Part shown: piece by piece, positions 7,916 through 17,052 of the stretch
Layout of the letters: each line of letters starts with the position of its first letter
Position numbering within the stretch: the stretch's first letter is position 1
NCBI GenBank assembly: GCA_020723405.1
Contig: DYIY01000004.1
Span: forward strand, 1-64,000
Direction of reading: 5' to 3'
Length of the DNA stretch: 64,000 nt
Origin: Thiobacillus denitrificans
Lineage (GTDB): Bacteria > Pseudomonadota > Gammaproteobacteria > Burkholderiales > Thiobacillaceae
The notes under the pieces: generated by a model
What the model was told of the DNA's origin: nothing
What the model saw: only the letters and a program-made list of their open reading frames with translations
The model's database searches: none
Made by a program: the position numbers and the translations under genes

Positions 7916-9418
7916 GTGCTGTTCAATTCCCTGTCCTTTTTACTGGTTTTTGCCCCATTGGCTTTTGGGCTTTTCTTTCTGCTGGGACTGCGTAGCAACA
8001 ATCTGGCCCTACTCTGGCTGGCCCTGGCTTCAATCGCCTTCTACGCCTGGTGGATTCCCGCGCACACGGTGATTCTGCTGATCTCGATCAGCCTGAACTA
8101 CCTGGCTGGCCGCCTGATTCTGAAGGCCGGGCCGATCGGCTCTCCGGCGCGCAAGCGCGTCCTCGCCGGGGCAGTCGCCCTGAATCTGCTGGCCCTCGCT
8201 TATTACAAGTACGCCGGGTTCTTTGTCACGACCCTGAACGATGCCGTGAATGGGAGTTGGCAGGTTCCGGACATCATCCTGCCCTTGGGCATTTCCTTTT
8301 TCACCTTCACACAACTCGCCTATCTGGTGGACACCTACCAAGGCAAGGTCAGTGAATCCAAATTTTCACGCTACCTGTTGTTCGTCACGTATTTTCCGCA
8401 CTTGATCGCCGGCCCCATCATTCATCACAAGGACGTGATGCCCCAGTTCGACAAACCCAACACCGCACGCTGGTGTACGGTCAATGTCGCTGCGGGGCTG
8501 TCCATCTTCATGATTGGCCTATTCAAGAAGGTGGTCATCGCAGATGGCCTGGCCCCTTATGTTGGCCCGGTCTTTGACGGGGCCGCCACCGGGGTCCCCC
8601 CATCCATGCTGGTGGCCTGGGGTGGTGCATTGGCATACACCTTTCAACTCTACTTCGATTTTTCCGGCTATTCCGACATGGCGATCGGTCTATCCCTGGC
8701 GCTGAATGTCCGGCTCCCCTTCAACTTCAACTCCCCTTATAAAGCCCAGTCGATCATCGATTTCTGGAAGCGGTGGCACATTTCCCTGTCAACGTTTCTT
8801 CGCGACTATCTGTACATCCCCCTGGGTGGGAATCGCCTCGGTGGATTCAGGCGTTATTCGAACCTGCTGATCACCATGTTGATTGGGGGAATGTGGCATG
8901 GAGCAGGCTGGTCCTTCATCGTCTGGGGTGGACTGCACGGCAGCTACCTGATGATCAACCATGCCTGGCGCCATTTCCGGAACGGTCTTGCAGCCCCCGC
9001 CGGCCCATTGGAACGGTTCCTGGGCTGGTCGTTGACCTTCCTCGCCGTAGTCCTTGCCTGGGTATTCTTTCGCGCCACCAACTTCAGTGACGCATTGGCT
9101 GTTTTGCAGGGCATGGCCGGCCTGAATGGTCTGGGCACCACGATGCTTGTGTCACCCGGCGGCAGCGCCCGGGACTACCTGCCCGTGCTGGGCGTCAGCG
9201 CCCTGCTGTTGTGGATTGTCGCCACCCGTCCGAACTCCCAGGAGATCGTGTCGCGGCATCTCGTGGAGGAGTCCCACTTCAAGCTCATCGATCATCCGTC
9301 CGATGCGCGCGCCTGGCGCAATCCCCACATCGGGGCCGCCCTCGCCCTCGGCGTGCTCACGGCCGTGGCGCTCATTCACATCTCCAGGCCGACCCAGTTC
9401 CTGTACTTCAATTTCTGA
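7916..9418 (+). CDS. MBOAT-family O-acyltransferase (AlgI/DltB-like)
   Basis: This polytopic inner-membrane acyltransferase probably moves an acetyl or similar group towards a periplasmic polysaccharide, as AlgI does for alginate. The 500-residue product has ten or more hydrophobic segments, the family stretch DFWKRWHISLSTFLRDYLYI and the conserved histidine region GGMWHGAGWSFIVWGGLHG. The start is a GTG at 7916 giving MLFNSL, the usual opening of the family. Its DNA is visibly more AT-rich than the genes before and after, a feature shared with the next gene, suggesting the two were acquired together. The partner is the SGNH-like protein immediately downstream. Confidence 0.88.
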   Translation: MLFNSLSFLLVFAPLAFGLFFLLGLRSNNLALLWLALASIAFYAWWIPAHTVILLISISLNYLAGRLILKAGPIGSPARKRVLAGAVALNLLALAYYKYAGFFVTTLNDAVNGSWQVPDIILPLGISFFTFTQLAYLVDTYQGKVSESKFSRYLLFVTYFPHLIAGPIIHHKDVMPQFDKPNTARWCTVNVAAGLSIFMIGLFKKVVIADGLAPYVGPVFDGAATGVPPSMLVAWGGALAYTFQLYFDFSGYSDMAIGLSLALNVRLPFNFNSPYKAQSIIDFWKRWHISLSTFLRDYLYIPLGGNRLGGFRRYSNLLITMLIGGMWHGAGWSFIVWGGLHGSYLMINHAWRHFRNGLAAPAGPLERFLGWSLTFLAVVLAWVFFRATNFSDALAVLQGMAGLNGLGTTMLVSPGGSARDYLPVLGVSALLLWIVATRPNSQEIVSRHLVEESHFKLIDHPSDARAWRNPHIGAALALGVLTAVALIHISRPTQFLYFNF

Positions 9419-9425
9419 CGTGTCC

Positions 9426-10472
9426 ATGGAACTCGAAAAAACCACCCCATCCGCGTTCCTGATCGCCGCGATGGCCACGTGTCTCGCTGTGGTGCTTGTG
9501 CTGCTCGCCCTGCCCCACGACAGATACATCAGGTTCCAACAGATCGCGGCGGAAAGCGTTCACTATCTGCGTATCAAATGGATCTTTGAGCGCATCCATT
9601 TCGATCGTGAGCCCATCGACATCGCATTTATCGGCACATCCCACACACAGAGCGGCATCGATGGGGCGCGTCTGGAATCCAGACTGGCCCTGAATGGGTC
9701 CACGGCCCATGTGGTCAACTTTGCCATTCCCCACCTGGGGCGGGACATTGAATTTCTGGTCGCCCGCGAACTGCTTGAGAATCGGCCCGTCAAGACCTTG
9801 ATCATTGAACTCCAGGAGACCGAGTCCAGGGCGCCCCATCCCGGATTTCAACGTTTGGGGAGCGTGACCGACATCCTGTCCGCCCCCCTTTTGATCAACA
9901 CAGACCTGTTCACCACGCTTTCGCATCTTCCTTTGCGAGAGCTGCAACTGGCCTATGCCAGCCTCTTTCCCGCCAACGCAGGTCTGCAATCCGCCTTTCT
10001 GCAAGATCATTATGAAGGCCATCACTGGAACGATACCTACCAACTGCACGGCATTCCAAAACCAAGAACCTCCCACCCGGACCCTGCCGTATTTTCCCGG
10101 CAGGTGAGCCAGCTGCGCGCAGAGCAGCAGGAGAAGGAAAATCTTGCGCGGCATTTCGATGCCCTGCCCCTCGGCCATAACCTGCTTTATCGATACAACG
10201 AAATCTATCTGGACAAGATCGTCAACCTTGCCCACCAGCATGGCGCTGAAGTGAAGTTTCTCTATTTGCCCGTGTTCGGTGCCACGAGCCCCCCCAGGGC
10301 CTATGGCCACCTGGGCGTCGCGGGAGAGTTGCTCGACCCGCGCACCACTCTCCGATCGGAAGCGCTCTGGCTGAATGGCGATCACCTCAACTATTACGGC
10401 GCGAACACCTTGACGGATTGGGTAGCCGATCAACTCTCGACAAAGCCGACGTCAGCCGGCAACAACCTTTAA
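9426..10472 (+). CDS. SGNH-like membrane-anchored protein, MBOAT partner
   Basis: This 348-residue protein has one N-terminal membrane anchor (about residues 9-30) and then a periplasmic domain with SGNH-hydrolase-like signatures: IAFIGTSHTQSG carrying the candidate serine block and NGDHLNYYGA carrying the candidate Asp-x-x-His-like block near the end. By analogy with AlgX/AlgJ-type proteins that finish O-acetylation begun by an MBOAT transporter, it probably transfers acyl groups to the polysaccharide. It starts 7 bp after the MBOAT gene and shares its lower GC content. The exact family was not recognised, so the role rests on motifs and context. Confidence 0.65.
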   Translation: MELEKTTPSAFLIAAMATCLAVVLVLLALPHDRYIRFQQIAAESVHYLRIKWIFERIHFDREPIDIAFIGTSHTQSGIDGARLESRLALNGSTAHVVNFAIPHLGRDIEFLVARELLENRPVKTLIIELQETESRAPHPGFQRLGSVTDILSAPLLINTDLFTTLSHLPLRELQLAYASLFPANAGLQSAFLQDHYEGHHWNDTYQLHGIPKPRTSHPDPAVFSRQVSQLRAEQQEKENLARHFDALPLGHNLLYRYNEIYLDKIVNLAHQHGAEVKFLYLPVFGATSPPRAYGHLGVAGELLDPRTTLRSEALWLNGDHLNYYGANTLTDWVADQLSTKPTSAGNNL

Positions 10473-10675
10473 CACGCCATTCATGACGATCCCCTGCCAT
10501 CAACGAGTTTCCGCCAGAGAGGGCCAGCATGGGCATGTGGTGAAGGCCATCAACCCATTGCGCCATGAGCCGGGTGACGGGCTTGGGCAACTGAGGAATC
10601 CAGCTTGAACGTACCCATCAACAGCCTCGGCCGTCCGGGGCCTTGCTCCTCACCGGGCAGTCCAGGGGAACGACC

Positions 10676-12130
10676 ATGAGCAAGCAGAGCCTGCGCGGCT
10701 CCGTGGCCTGGCTGTTTGCCGGCAGCATCGGCAACCAGGTCCTCACCTTCGCCACCGGGGTGGTGCTGGCCCGCCTGCTCATGCCCGCCGATTTCGGTCT
10801 GCTGCTGACGGTGCAGGTGTTCACCGGCATCGCCGGACTGATCGCCACCGGCGGCATGGGCCAGGCCCTGGTCCGGGCCGAGAGCATCACCCGTTCGGAC
10901 ACCAACGTGATCTTCACCATCCAGTTCGGGGTGGGCCTGGCCTTCTTCCTGTTTCTGTTCTTCATCGCCCCTTTCTTCGCCGATCTCTACGGCGCGCCCA
11001 TCTACGGGGAACTGCTGCGCCTCTCCGCCCTGACCTTCATCATCCGTCCCTTCGCCAACACCCCCGGGGCCCTGTTGCAACGGGAGATGCGCTTCAAGGC
11101 AAAGGCCTTGATCGGCATGGTCGTCCTGCTCACCTCCAGCACGGCGAGCATCAGCATGGCCCTGCTGGACCTGGGGGTCTACAGCCTGGTGTGGGGCGGC
11201 ATCTGCGGCGCCCTCATGAACGCCACCCTCAGCGCCTACCACGCCCGCTGGCTGCCCGGCATCAATCTCCACCTCTCCCAGGCCAGGTCCCTGGCCCAGT
11301 ACGGCGGGATGGTGACCCTCAACAACCTGTTCTTCTACGCCCGTTCCCAGACCACCAACTTCCTCATCTCCCTCCACCAGGCCCCGGTGTTCCTGGGCCT
11401 GTTCAACAAGGCGGACAGCCTGCGCACCCTGCCCAATCAGATGATCAGCGGTTCCATCTACCAGGTTTCCTTCCGCGCCCTGGCCAAGGTCCAGGATGAC
11501 CTGCCCGAGGCGCGCAGGCTGTTCCTGCGCGCCCTGTTCCTCGGCTGGCTGTATCTGTTCCCGATCTACACGGCCCTGTTCTTTGCGGCATCGCCCTTCA
11601 TCGATTTCGTCTATGGCAAACACTGGCAGGCCGCCGGCCCCGCCCTCTCCCTGTTCGCCCTCTCCGGCCCCCTGCTGCTGCTGAGCAACCAGTGCGGCGC
11701 CGTGCTGGAAGCCTGCAACCGGCTGCCCCAGGAACTCCGGCTCCAGACCGAGGTGTGGATCATCCAGTTGGCCCTGCTCTTCGCCCTGCTGCTGTATGCA
11801 CCCAGCATCAACAACCTGGCCCTGGGCCTGACCGCCCTGGCCGCTTACAACACCTTGCGCATGCTGGGCCTGGCCATGGCCACCCTGCAATTGGACTGGC
11901 CCACCCTGCGCCGGACCCTGGCACCGGTTCTGGCCATCAACGCCGGCCTCATCCTGCTGGCCGCAGGTTTCGACCTGCTCCTCGCCGGACTCAAGGGCCC
12001 ATCCCCGTTCTTCTATCTGGCCGCCTTCCTGCCCCTGACAGGGGTGGCCTACGCGGTTCTGACCCTGACCTCCTCCACCCCGGAAATCAAGGAAGAGGCC
12101 ACGCGGTGGCTGAAGCGGGTGCGTCGATGA
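10676..12130 (+). CDS. Polysaccharide flippase, Wzx-like (MOP superfamily)
   Basis: This integral membrane protein is predicted to flip lipid-linked repeat units across the inner membrane for export. The 484-residue product is almost entirely hydrophobic with about 12-14 membrane segments and resembles the oligosaccharide flippase/PST family, for example GGMGQALVRAESIT after the second segment. The ATG at 10676 has AGGGGA upstream. A 203-bp gap separates it from the acylation pair, so it may start a separate transcript; no promoter was recognised there. Codon use returns to the high-GC pattern of the cluster. Confidence 0.85.
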   Translation: MSKQSLRGSVAWLFAGSIGNQVLTFATGVVLARLLMPADFGLLLTVQVFTGIAGLIATGGMGQALVRAESITRSDTNVIFTIQFGVGLAFFLFLFFIAPFFADLYGAPIYGELLRLSALTFIIRPFANTPGALLQREMRFKAKALIGMVVLLTSSTASISMALLDLGVYSLVWGGICGALMNATLSAYHARWLPGINLHLSQARSLAQYGGMVTLNNLFFYARSQTTNFLISLHQAPVFLGLFNKADSLRTLPNQMISGSIYQVSFRALAKVQDDLPEARRLFLRALFLGWLYLFPIYTALFFAASPFIDFVYGKHWQAAGPALSLFALSGPLLLLSNQCGAVLEACNRLPQELRLQTEVWIIQLALLFALLLYAPSINNLALGLTALAAYNTLRMLGLAMATLQLDWPTLRRTLAPVLAINAGLILLAAGFDLLLAGLKGPSPFFYLAAFLPLTGVAYAVLTLTSSTPEIKEEATRWLKRVRR

Positions 12131-12311
12131 GGGTGTCCCCCGCCCCCTTTCGCCGGATGCCGAATCGGCCTGTCTCCGCTCTGCCCTGGTGTCCCCCAGT
12201 GGGGGTTACACTCTCGCCCGGACGTGATATCCCGGCGAGTGGAAGGCAGGCACAGTTGGAGACGATTGAGACAAACAGGACGCCCACCCCCTCCGCGAGG
12301 CTCCGGTAGCC

Positions 12312-13478
12312 ATGAAGATCCTTTATCACCACCGCACCGCCTCCAAGGACGGCCAGGCCGTCCATATCGAGGAAATGATCCAGGCCCTGCGCGAACTGGG
12401 TCATGAAGTCATCCTGGCGGCGCCTTCGGGAGCCGATTCCCAGGAGTTCGGCGCCTCCAACGGCCTGGTGGACCGCATCCGCGCCCATCTGCCCAAGGCC
12501 GTCTACGAGTTGCTGGAACTGGCCTATTCCCTGGCCGCCTATCGCCGCCTGGCGGCCCTGGCCAGGCAGCACCGGCCCGACGTGATCTACGAGCGCTACA
12601 ACCTCTTCCTGCTGGCCGGGGTCTGGCTGCACCGGCGCCTGGGCCTGCCCCTGCTGCTGGAGGTCAATTCCCCCCTGGCCGAGGAACGGGACCGCTACGG
12701 CGGGCTGGCCCTGTCCCGCCTGGCCCATCGCATCGAGGGCTGGACCTGGCGGGGTGCCGACCGGGTGCTGCCGGTCACCCGGGTGCTGGCCGGCTACCTG
12801 ACCCGGGCGGGGGTGCCGGAATCCCATATCCAGGTGATCCCCAACGGCATCAACCAGGCCCATTTCGATGCCGCCCCCGACAACGCCACGGCCAAGGCCC
12901 GCCTGGGCCTGGAGGACCGCATCATCCTGGGCTTCACCGGCTTCGTGCGGGATTGGCACGGCATCGACCGGGTCATCGACTGGATGGCCCGGCACCGCAA
13001 GGACGCCCGGACCCATCTCCTGGTGGTGGGCGACGGGCCGGTGCGCGCCGACCTGGAAGCCCAGGCCGCCCGCCTGGGCATCGCCGGGCAGGTCACCTTC
13101 ACCGGCCTCGTCCACCGGGACCGGGTGCCGGAGATGGTGGCGGCCTTCGACATCGCCCTGCAACCGGCGGTGACCCACTACGCCTCCCCCCTCAAGCTGT
13201 TCGAGTACCTGGCCCTGGGCAAGGCGGTGATCGCCCCCCGGGAGCCCAATCTCATGGAAGTCCTGGCGGACGGGGACAACGCCCTGCTCTTCGATTCGGG
13301 CACCCCCGGGGCCTTCGAGGCGGCCCTGGACGAGCTGCTCACCCATCCCGAACTGCGCCAGCGCCTGGGCGAGGGAGCCCGGCGCAGCATCGAGACCCGG
13401 CGCCTGACCTGGCTGGAGAACGCCCGCCGGGTGACGGAGATGGCCGACGAACTGATCCAGGCCCGCCGCCGGCGATGA
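12312..13478 (+). CDS. Glycosyltransferase family 4 protein
   Basis: This predicted cytoplasmic GT-B glycosyltransferase acts in exopolysaccharide assembly. The 388-residue protein has an N-terminal Rossmann half (KILYHHRTASKDGQAVHIEE) and a C-terminal half with VVGDGPVRADLEA and SPLKLFEYLALGKAVIAP, the sugar-nucleotide binding region of GT4 enzymes. A gap of 181 bp precedes it. Its stop codon overlaps the next gene's start (ATGA at 13475), so it begins a tightly packed block of glycan genes. Donor and acceptor are unknown. Confidence 0.85.
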   Translation: MKILYHHRTASKDGQAVHIEEMIQALRELGHEVILAAPSGADSQEFGASNGLVDRIRAHLPKAVYELLELAYSLAAYRRLAALARQHRPDVIYERYNLFLLAGVWLHRRLGLPLLLEVNSPLAEERDRYGGLALSRLAHRIEGWTWRGADRVLPVTRVLAGYLTRAGVPESHIQVIPNGINQAHFDAAPDNATAKARLGLEDRIILGFTGFVRDWHGIDRVIDWMARHRKDARTHLLVVGDGPVRADLEAQAARLGIAGQVTFTGLVHRDRVPEMVAAFDIALQPAVTHYASPLKLFEYLALGKAVIAPREPNLMEVLADGDNALLFDSGTPGAFEAALDELLTHPELRQRLGEGARRSIETRRLTWLENARRVTEMADELIQARRRR

Positions 13479-14683
13479 CCCAGACGCCCCGCATCCTGGT
13501 GTTTTCCAGCCTGTTCCCCAACCCCGCCGATCCCAATGCCGGGGTGTTCATCCGCGAGCGCATGTTCCGGGTGGGACAGCACCTGCCCATCGTGGTGGTG
13601 TCGCCCAAGCCCTGGTTTCCAGGCGAGGGGCTGATCCGCCTGTTCCGGCCCCGCTTCCGCCCGGTGGCACCGCGCTTGGAGATGCAGCAGGGCGTGGAGG
13701 TCCACGCGCCCCGCTTCCTGTCGGTGCCGGGCCTGTTCAAGCCATTGGACAGCCTGTCCATGGCCCTGGGCAGTTACTTCACCCTGCGGCGCCTGAAGAA
13801 GGACTTCGCCTTCGATCTGATCGACGCCCATTTCGGCTATCCGGACGGCCATGCGGCCAGCCTGCTGGCCCGCTGGTTCCGGGTGCCCCTGGCCATCACC
13901 CTGCGCGGTTCGGAGCGGACCTATGCCGAGACCCCGGCCTTCCGCCGCCGCATCGTCGCCGGCCTGGCCCGGGCCGGCCAGGTGTTCGGCGTGTCCGATT
14001 CCCTGCGCCGGCTGGCGGTGGCCTTGGGGGCGCAGGAGTCGAAGACCCTGGCGGTGGGCAACGCGGTGGACAGCCAGCGCTTCCAGCCCGTGGACCGGGG
14101 GGAAGCGCGGCGCCGCCTGGGGCTGCCGGAAACGGCGCCCGTCCTGGTGTCGGTGGGCTGGCTCATCGAACGCAAGGGCTTCCACCGGGTCATCGAATGC
14201 CTGCCGGACCTGCTGCGCCGCCACCCGGACCTCGTCTACCTCATCGTCGGCGGCGCCACCGGCGCCGACAGCATGGAGGAGACGCTGCGCCAGCAGGTGG
14301 CCGACCTGGGCCTGGGGGCCCACGTGCGCTTTCTCGGCCCGGTGAAGCCGGACGAACTGAAATGGCCCCTGTCGGCCGCCGACGTGTTCACCCTGGCCAC
14401 CCGCCGGGAGGGCTGGGCCAACGTCTTCCTGGAAGCCATGGCCTGCGGCCTGCCGGTGGTGACCACCGACGTGGACGGCAATCCCGAAGTGGTCTGCAAG
14501 CCGGAACTGGGCCGCATCGTACCCTTCGGGGACCGGCAAGCCCTGCACGACGCCCTGGACCAGTCCCTGGCCACAGCGTGGGATCGGGCGGCCATCCGCG
14601 CCCATGCAGTGGAAAACTCCTGGGACCGGCGCATTCCCATCCTGTGCGAGGCGTTCCGCAGACTGTCACGGGGTGCCCCATGA
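13475..14683 (+). CDS. Glycosyltransferase family 4 protein
   Basis: This is a second GT-B glycosyltransferase of the polysaccharide pathway, 402 residues. The N-terminal half starts ILVFSSLFPNPADPNAGVF, found in many exosortase-linked transferases. The C-terminal half holds SVGWLIERKGFHRVIE and the EX7E-type site REGWANVFLEAMACGLPVV. The chosen ATG at 13475 overlaps the stop of the previous gene by 4 bp and gives the expected N-terminus; longer in-frame starts would lie wholly inside that gene. The next gene overlaps it in the same ATGA fashion. Confidence 0.87.
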   Translation: MTQTPRILVFSSLFPNPADPNAGVFIRERMFRVGQHLPIVVVSPKPWFPGEGLIRLFRPRFRPVAPRLEMQQGVEVHAPRFLSVPGLFKPLDSLSMALGSYFTLRRLKKDFAFDLIDAHFGYPDGHAASLLARWFRVPLAITLRGSERTYAETPAFRRRIVAGLARAGQVFGVSDSLRRLAVALGAQESKTLAVGNAVDSQRFQPVDRGEARRRLGLPETAPVLVSVGWLIERKGFHRVIECLPDLLRRHPDLVYLIVGGATGADSMEETLRQQVADLGLGAHVRFLGPVKPDELKWPLSAADVFTLATRREGWANVFLEAMACGLPVVTTDVDGNPEVVCKPELGRIVPFGDRQALHDALDQSLATAWDRAAIRAHAVENSWDRRIPILCEAFRRLSRGAP

Positions 14684-15696
14684 GCGCCCGGCAAGCTTTC
14701 TTCCTGGTGCTGGCCTGCCTGCTCCTGGGCAGCGGCCCGGCCTTGGCCCAAATCCTGCGGGTGGGGCCGGGGCAGGATCTGAAGCTGCCCAGCCAGGCGG
14801 CGCGACTGGCGGGAAACGACGACATCGTCGAGATCGAGGCCGGTGACTACCATGGCGACGTGGCCGTGTGGCGGGCGGACGGCCTGGTCCTGCGCGGCGT
14901 GGGGGGAATGGCCCGGCTGTTCGCCGCCGGAGCGGCCGCCCAGGGCAAGGGCATCTGGGTCATTCGCGGCCGGAACACGACCGTGGAGCACATCGCCTTC
15001 CACGATGCCCGGGTGCCCGACCGGAATGGCGCCGGCATCCGTTTCGAGGGCAGCAACCTGACGGTGCGCCACTGCCTTTTCCAGGGCAATGAAAACGGCA
15101 TCCTGACCGGAGGCGGGGCGCAAAGCGAAATCCTGGTGGAAAACAGCGAGTTCACCGGCAACGGCCATGGCGACGGTTATTCCCACAACATCTACATCGG
15201 CGCCGTGGCCCGCTTCACCCTGCGCGACAGCATCAGCCGCCTTGCCCTGGTGGGCCATCAGGTGAAAAGCCGGGCCAGGGAGAACTACATCCTCAACAAT
15301 GACATTGCCGACGAGGCATCCGGCCGCTCCAGCTACCTGGTGGACCTGCCCAGCGGCGGCATCGGGGTCCTGCGCAACAACAGGCTGCACCAGGGGCCCC
15401 GGGCGGAAAACGGCACCATGCTGGCCTACGCTGCGGAGAAGCTGCCCTATCCGGAAAACCGCCTGTTGGTGGAGGGCAACGTCTTCCGCAACGACCGCGC
15501 CAACGGATGCCGGCTCCTCTTCGTCCGCCCCGGGGTCGAAGCGGCCCAGGTGCGCAACAACCAGTTCATCGGCTGCGCCAGGATGGACGGGCCGATACGC
15601 GACATGGGCAATACCGTTCTGCCCAATACCGATCTCCCCATGACCCAGCCGGGTGGCGGCCAGACCACCGATCGCCCGCCGGCCGGCAAGCCCTAG
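14680..15696 (+). CDS. Secreted right-handed beta-helix protein
   Basis: This 338-residue protein is probably exported. It has a Sec-type signal peptide (hydrophobic residues 6-20, cleavage after PALA) and then repeated short beta-strand turns with Asn ladders, such as GIRFEGSNLTVRHCLF and ILVENSEFTGNG, the pattern of right-handed parallel beta-helix proteins. Such proteins in polysaccharide clusters are often lyases, epimerases or binding proteins; no catalytic residues can be assigned here. It overlaps the upstream glycosyltransferase by 4 bp, and the O-ligase gene starts 2 bp after its stop. Confidence 0.75.
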   Translation: MSARQAFFLVLACLLLGSGPALAQILRVGPGQDLKLPSQAARLAGNDDIVEIEAGDYHGDVAVWRADGLVLRGVGGMARLFAAGAAAQGKGIWVIRGRNTTVEHIAFHDARVPDRNGAGIRFEGSNLTVRHCLFQGNENGILTGGGAQSEILVENSEFTGNGHGDGYSHNIYIGAVARFTLRDSISRLALVGHQVKSRARENYILNNDIADEASGRSSYLVDLPSGGIGVLRNNRLHQGPRAENGTMLAYAAEKLPYPENRLLVEGNVFRNDRANGCRLLFVRPGVEAAQVRNNQFIGCARMDGPIRDMGNTVLPNTDLPMTQPGGGQTTDRPPAGKP

Positions 15697-15698
15697 CC

Positions 15699-17033
15699 AT
15701 GCGTGACATCCTCCTGACCGCCATCATCTTCCTGGGCCTGACCCAGGTGATCTCCCGCCCCTACGTGGGGGTGTACCTGTGGACCTGGCTCAGCCTGATG
15801 AATCCCCATCGCCTGACCTTCGGCTTCGCTTACTCCCTGCCCTTCGCCCAGATCATCGCCGGCATCACCCTGCTCGGCCTGTTCCTGGGCAAGCAGCGCA
15901 AGCTCAACGTCTGGGCGCCGGAGTCGGTGCTCATGCTCATCCTGCTGATCTGGGTCGGCATCACCACCTTCTTCGCCCTCAACCCCGATGGCGCCTTTCG
16001 GGAACTGGACCGGTTCGCCAAGACCATCCTCTTCATCTTCATCACCCTGACCCTCATCTCGGATCGCCAGAAACTCAACTGGCTGGTCTGGATCTATGCC
16101 CTGTCCCTGGGCTTCTATGGCGTGAAGGGCGGCATCTTCACCATCGCCACCGGCGGCAGCGCCCGGGTATGGGGCCCCCCCGGCAGTTTCATCGGCGGCA
16201 ACAATGAAGTGGCCCTGGCCCTGCTCATGACCATTCCCCTGATGCGCTACCTGCAGTTGCAGACCAGCAACAAGATTCTCCGCCTGGGTCTGATCGGCGC
16301 CATGCTGCTGACGTCGGTGGCCGTGCTGGGCACCCAGTCCCGGGGGGCCTTCCTGGGCATCATGATGATCGGCCTGTTCTTCTGGTGGAAAAGCCCCTAC
16401 AAACTGGGGGCCAGCGTCATGGTGGGGGTCATCGCCGGCGTCATCCTGATGTTCATGCCGCAAAGCTGGTGGGATCGCATGAATACCATCGAAACCTACG
16501 AGCAGGACGCTTCCGCCATGGGCCGCATCAATGCCTGGTGGGTGGCCTTCCGCATGGCCAACTACAGCGTCACCGGTGGCGGCGCCAACATGTTCACATG
16601 GCAGGCCTTCGATATGTTCGCCCCCAATCCGGAAGACGTGCACGACGTCCACAGCATCTATTTCGAAATGCTGGGCGAGCAGGGCTGGATCGGCCTGGCC
16701 ATGTTTCTCACCCTGCTCCTGCTGGCCTGGATTCGCTGTGCCAGACTGGCCAAGCTGGGCAAAAAACACCCCAACTTGAAGTGGGCGTCCGACCTGGGGC
16801 TGATGCTGCAGGTCAGCATGATCGGCTACTGTACCGCCGGTGCATTCCTTGGGCTGGCCTACTTCGACTACATCTACGACCTGGTGGCCACTGCAATCAT
16901 CGCCTGGAAGATCAGCCAGATCGAGCTCCAGGAAGGTACGGCGCCACCCCAGGAACCCGTACCGCCGGGGGGGCACAAGGAGCTCCGGAAACGCTCCCTC
17001 TTCCCCGGCCGCCCTTCCGCCTTGCGGCACTAG
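15699..17033 (+). CDS. XrtA-associated O-glycosylation ligase / O-antigen ligase-like
   Basis: This polytopic membrane protein is related to O-antigen ligases (Wzy_C superfamily) and resembles the putative O-glycosylation ligase group tied to exosortase A (TIGR03097-like). The 444-residue product opens with MRDILLTAIIFLGLTQVIS, has about ten membrane segments and contains a periplasmic loop region around GPPGSFIGGNNEVALAL and GTQSRGAFLG. It could polymerise the glycan or attach it to protein. The chosen ATG at 15699 lies 2 bp after the previous stop; in-frame starts further upstream would run inside the beta-helix gene. Confidence 0.87.
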   Translation: MRDILLTAIIFLGLTQVISRPYVGVYLWTWLSLMNPHRLTFGFAYSLPFAQIIAGITLLGLFLGKQRKLNVWAPESVLMLILLIWVGITTFFALNPDGAFRELDRFAKTILFIFITLTLISDRQKLNWLVWIYALSLGFYGVKGGIFTIATGGSARVWGPPGSFIGGNNEVALALLMTIPLMRYLQLQTSNKILRLGLIGAMLLTSVAVLGTQSRGAFLGIMMIGLFFWWKSPYKLGASVMVGVIAGVILMFMPQSWWDRMNTIETYEQDASAMGRINAWWVAFRMANYSVTGGGANMFTWQAFDMFAPNPEDVHDVHSIYFEMLGEQGWIGLAMFLTLLLLAWIRCARLAKLGKKHPNLKWASDLGLMLQVSMIGYCTAGAFLGLAYFDYIYDLVATAIIAWKISQIELQEGTAPPQEPVPPGGHKELRKRSLFPGRPSALRH

Positions 17034-17052
17034 CCGGGCAACGCGGTTAGCC

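Noticed and set aside
10473-10675. Possible small gene or promoter between the SGNH-like gene and the flippase
   Set aside because: Short frames only, without ribosome sites; no -35/-10 or -24/-12 match. A weak resemblance of AACTGAGGAA here to a stretch near 50855 is too short to count.
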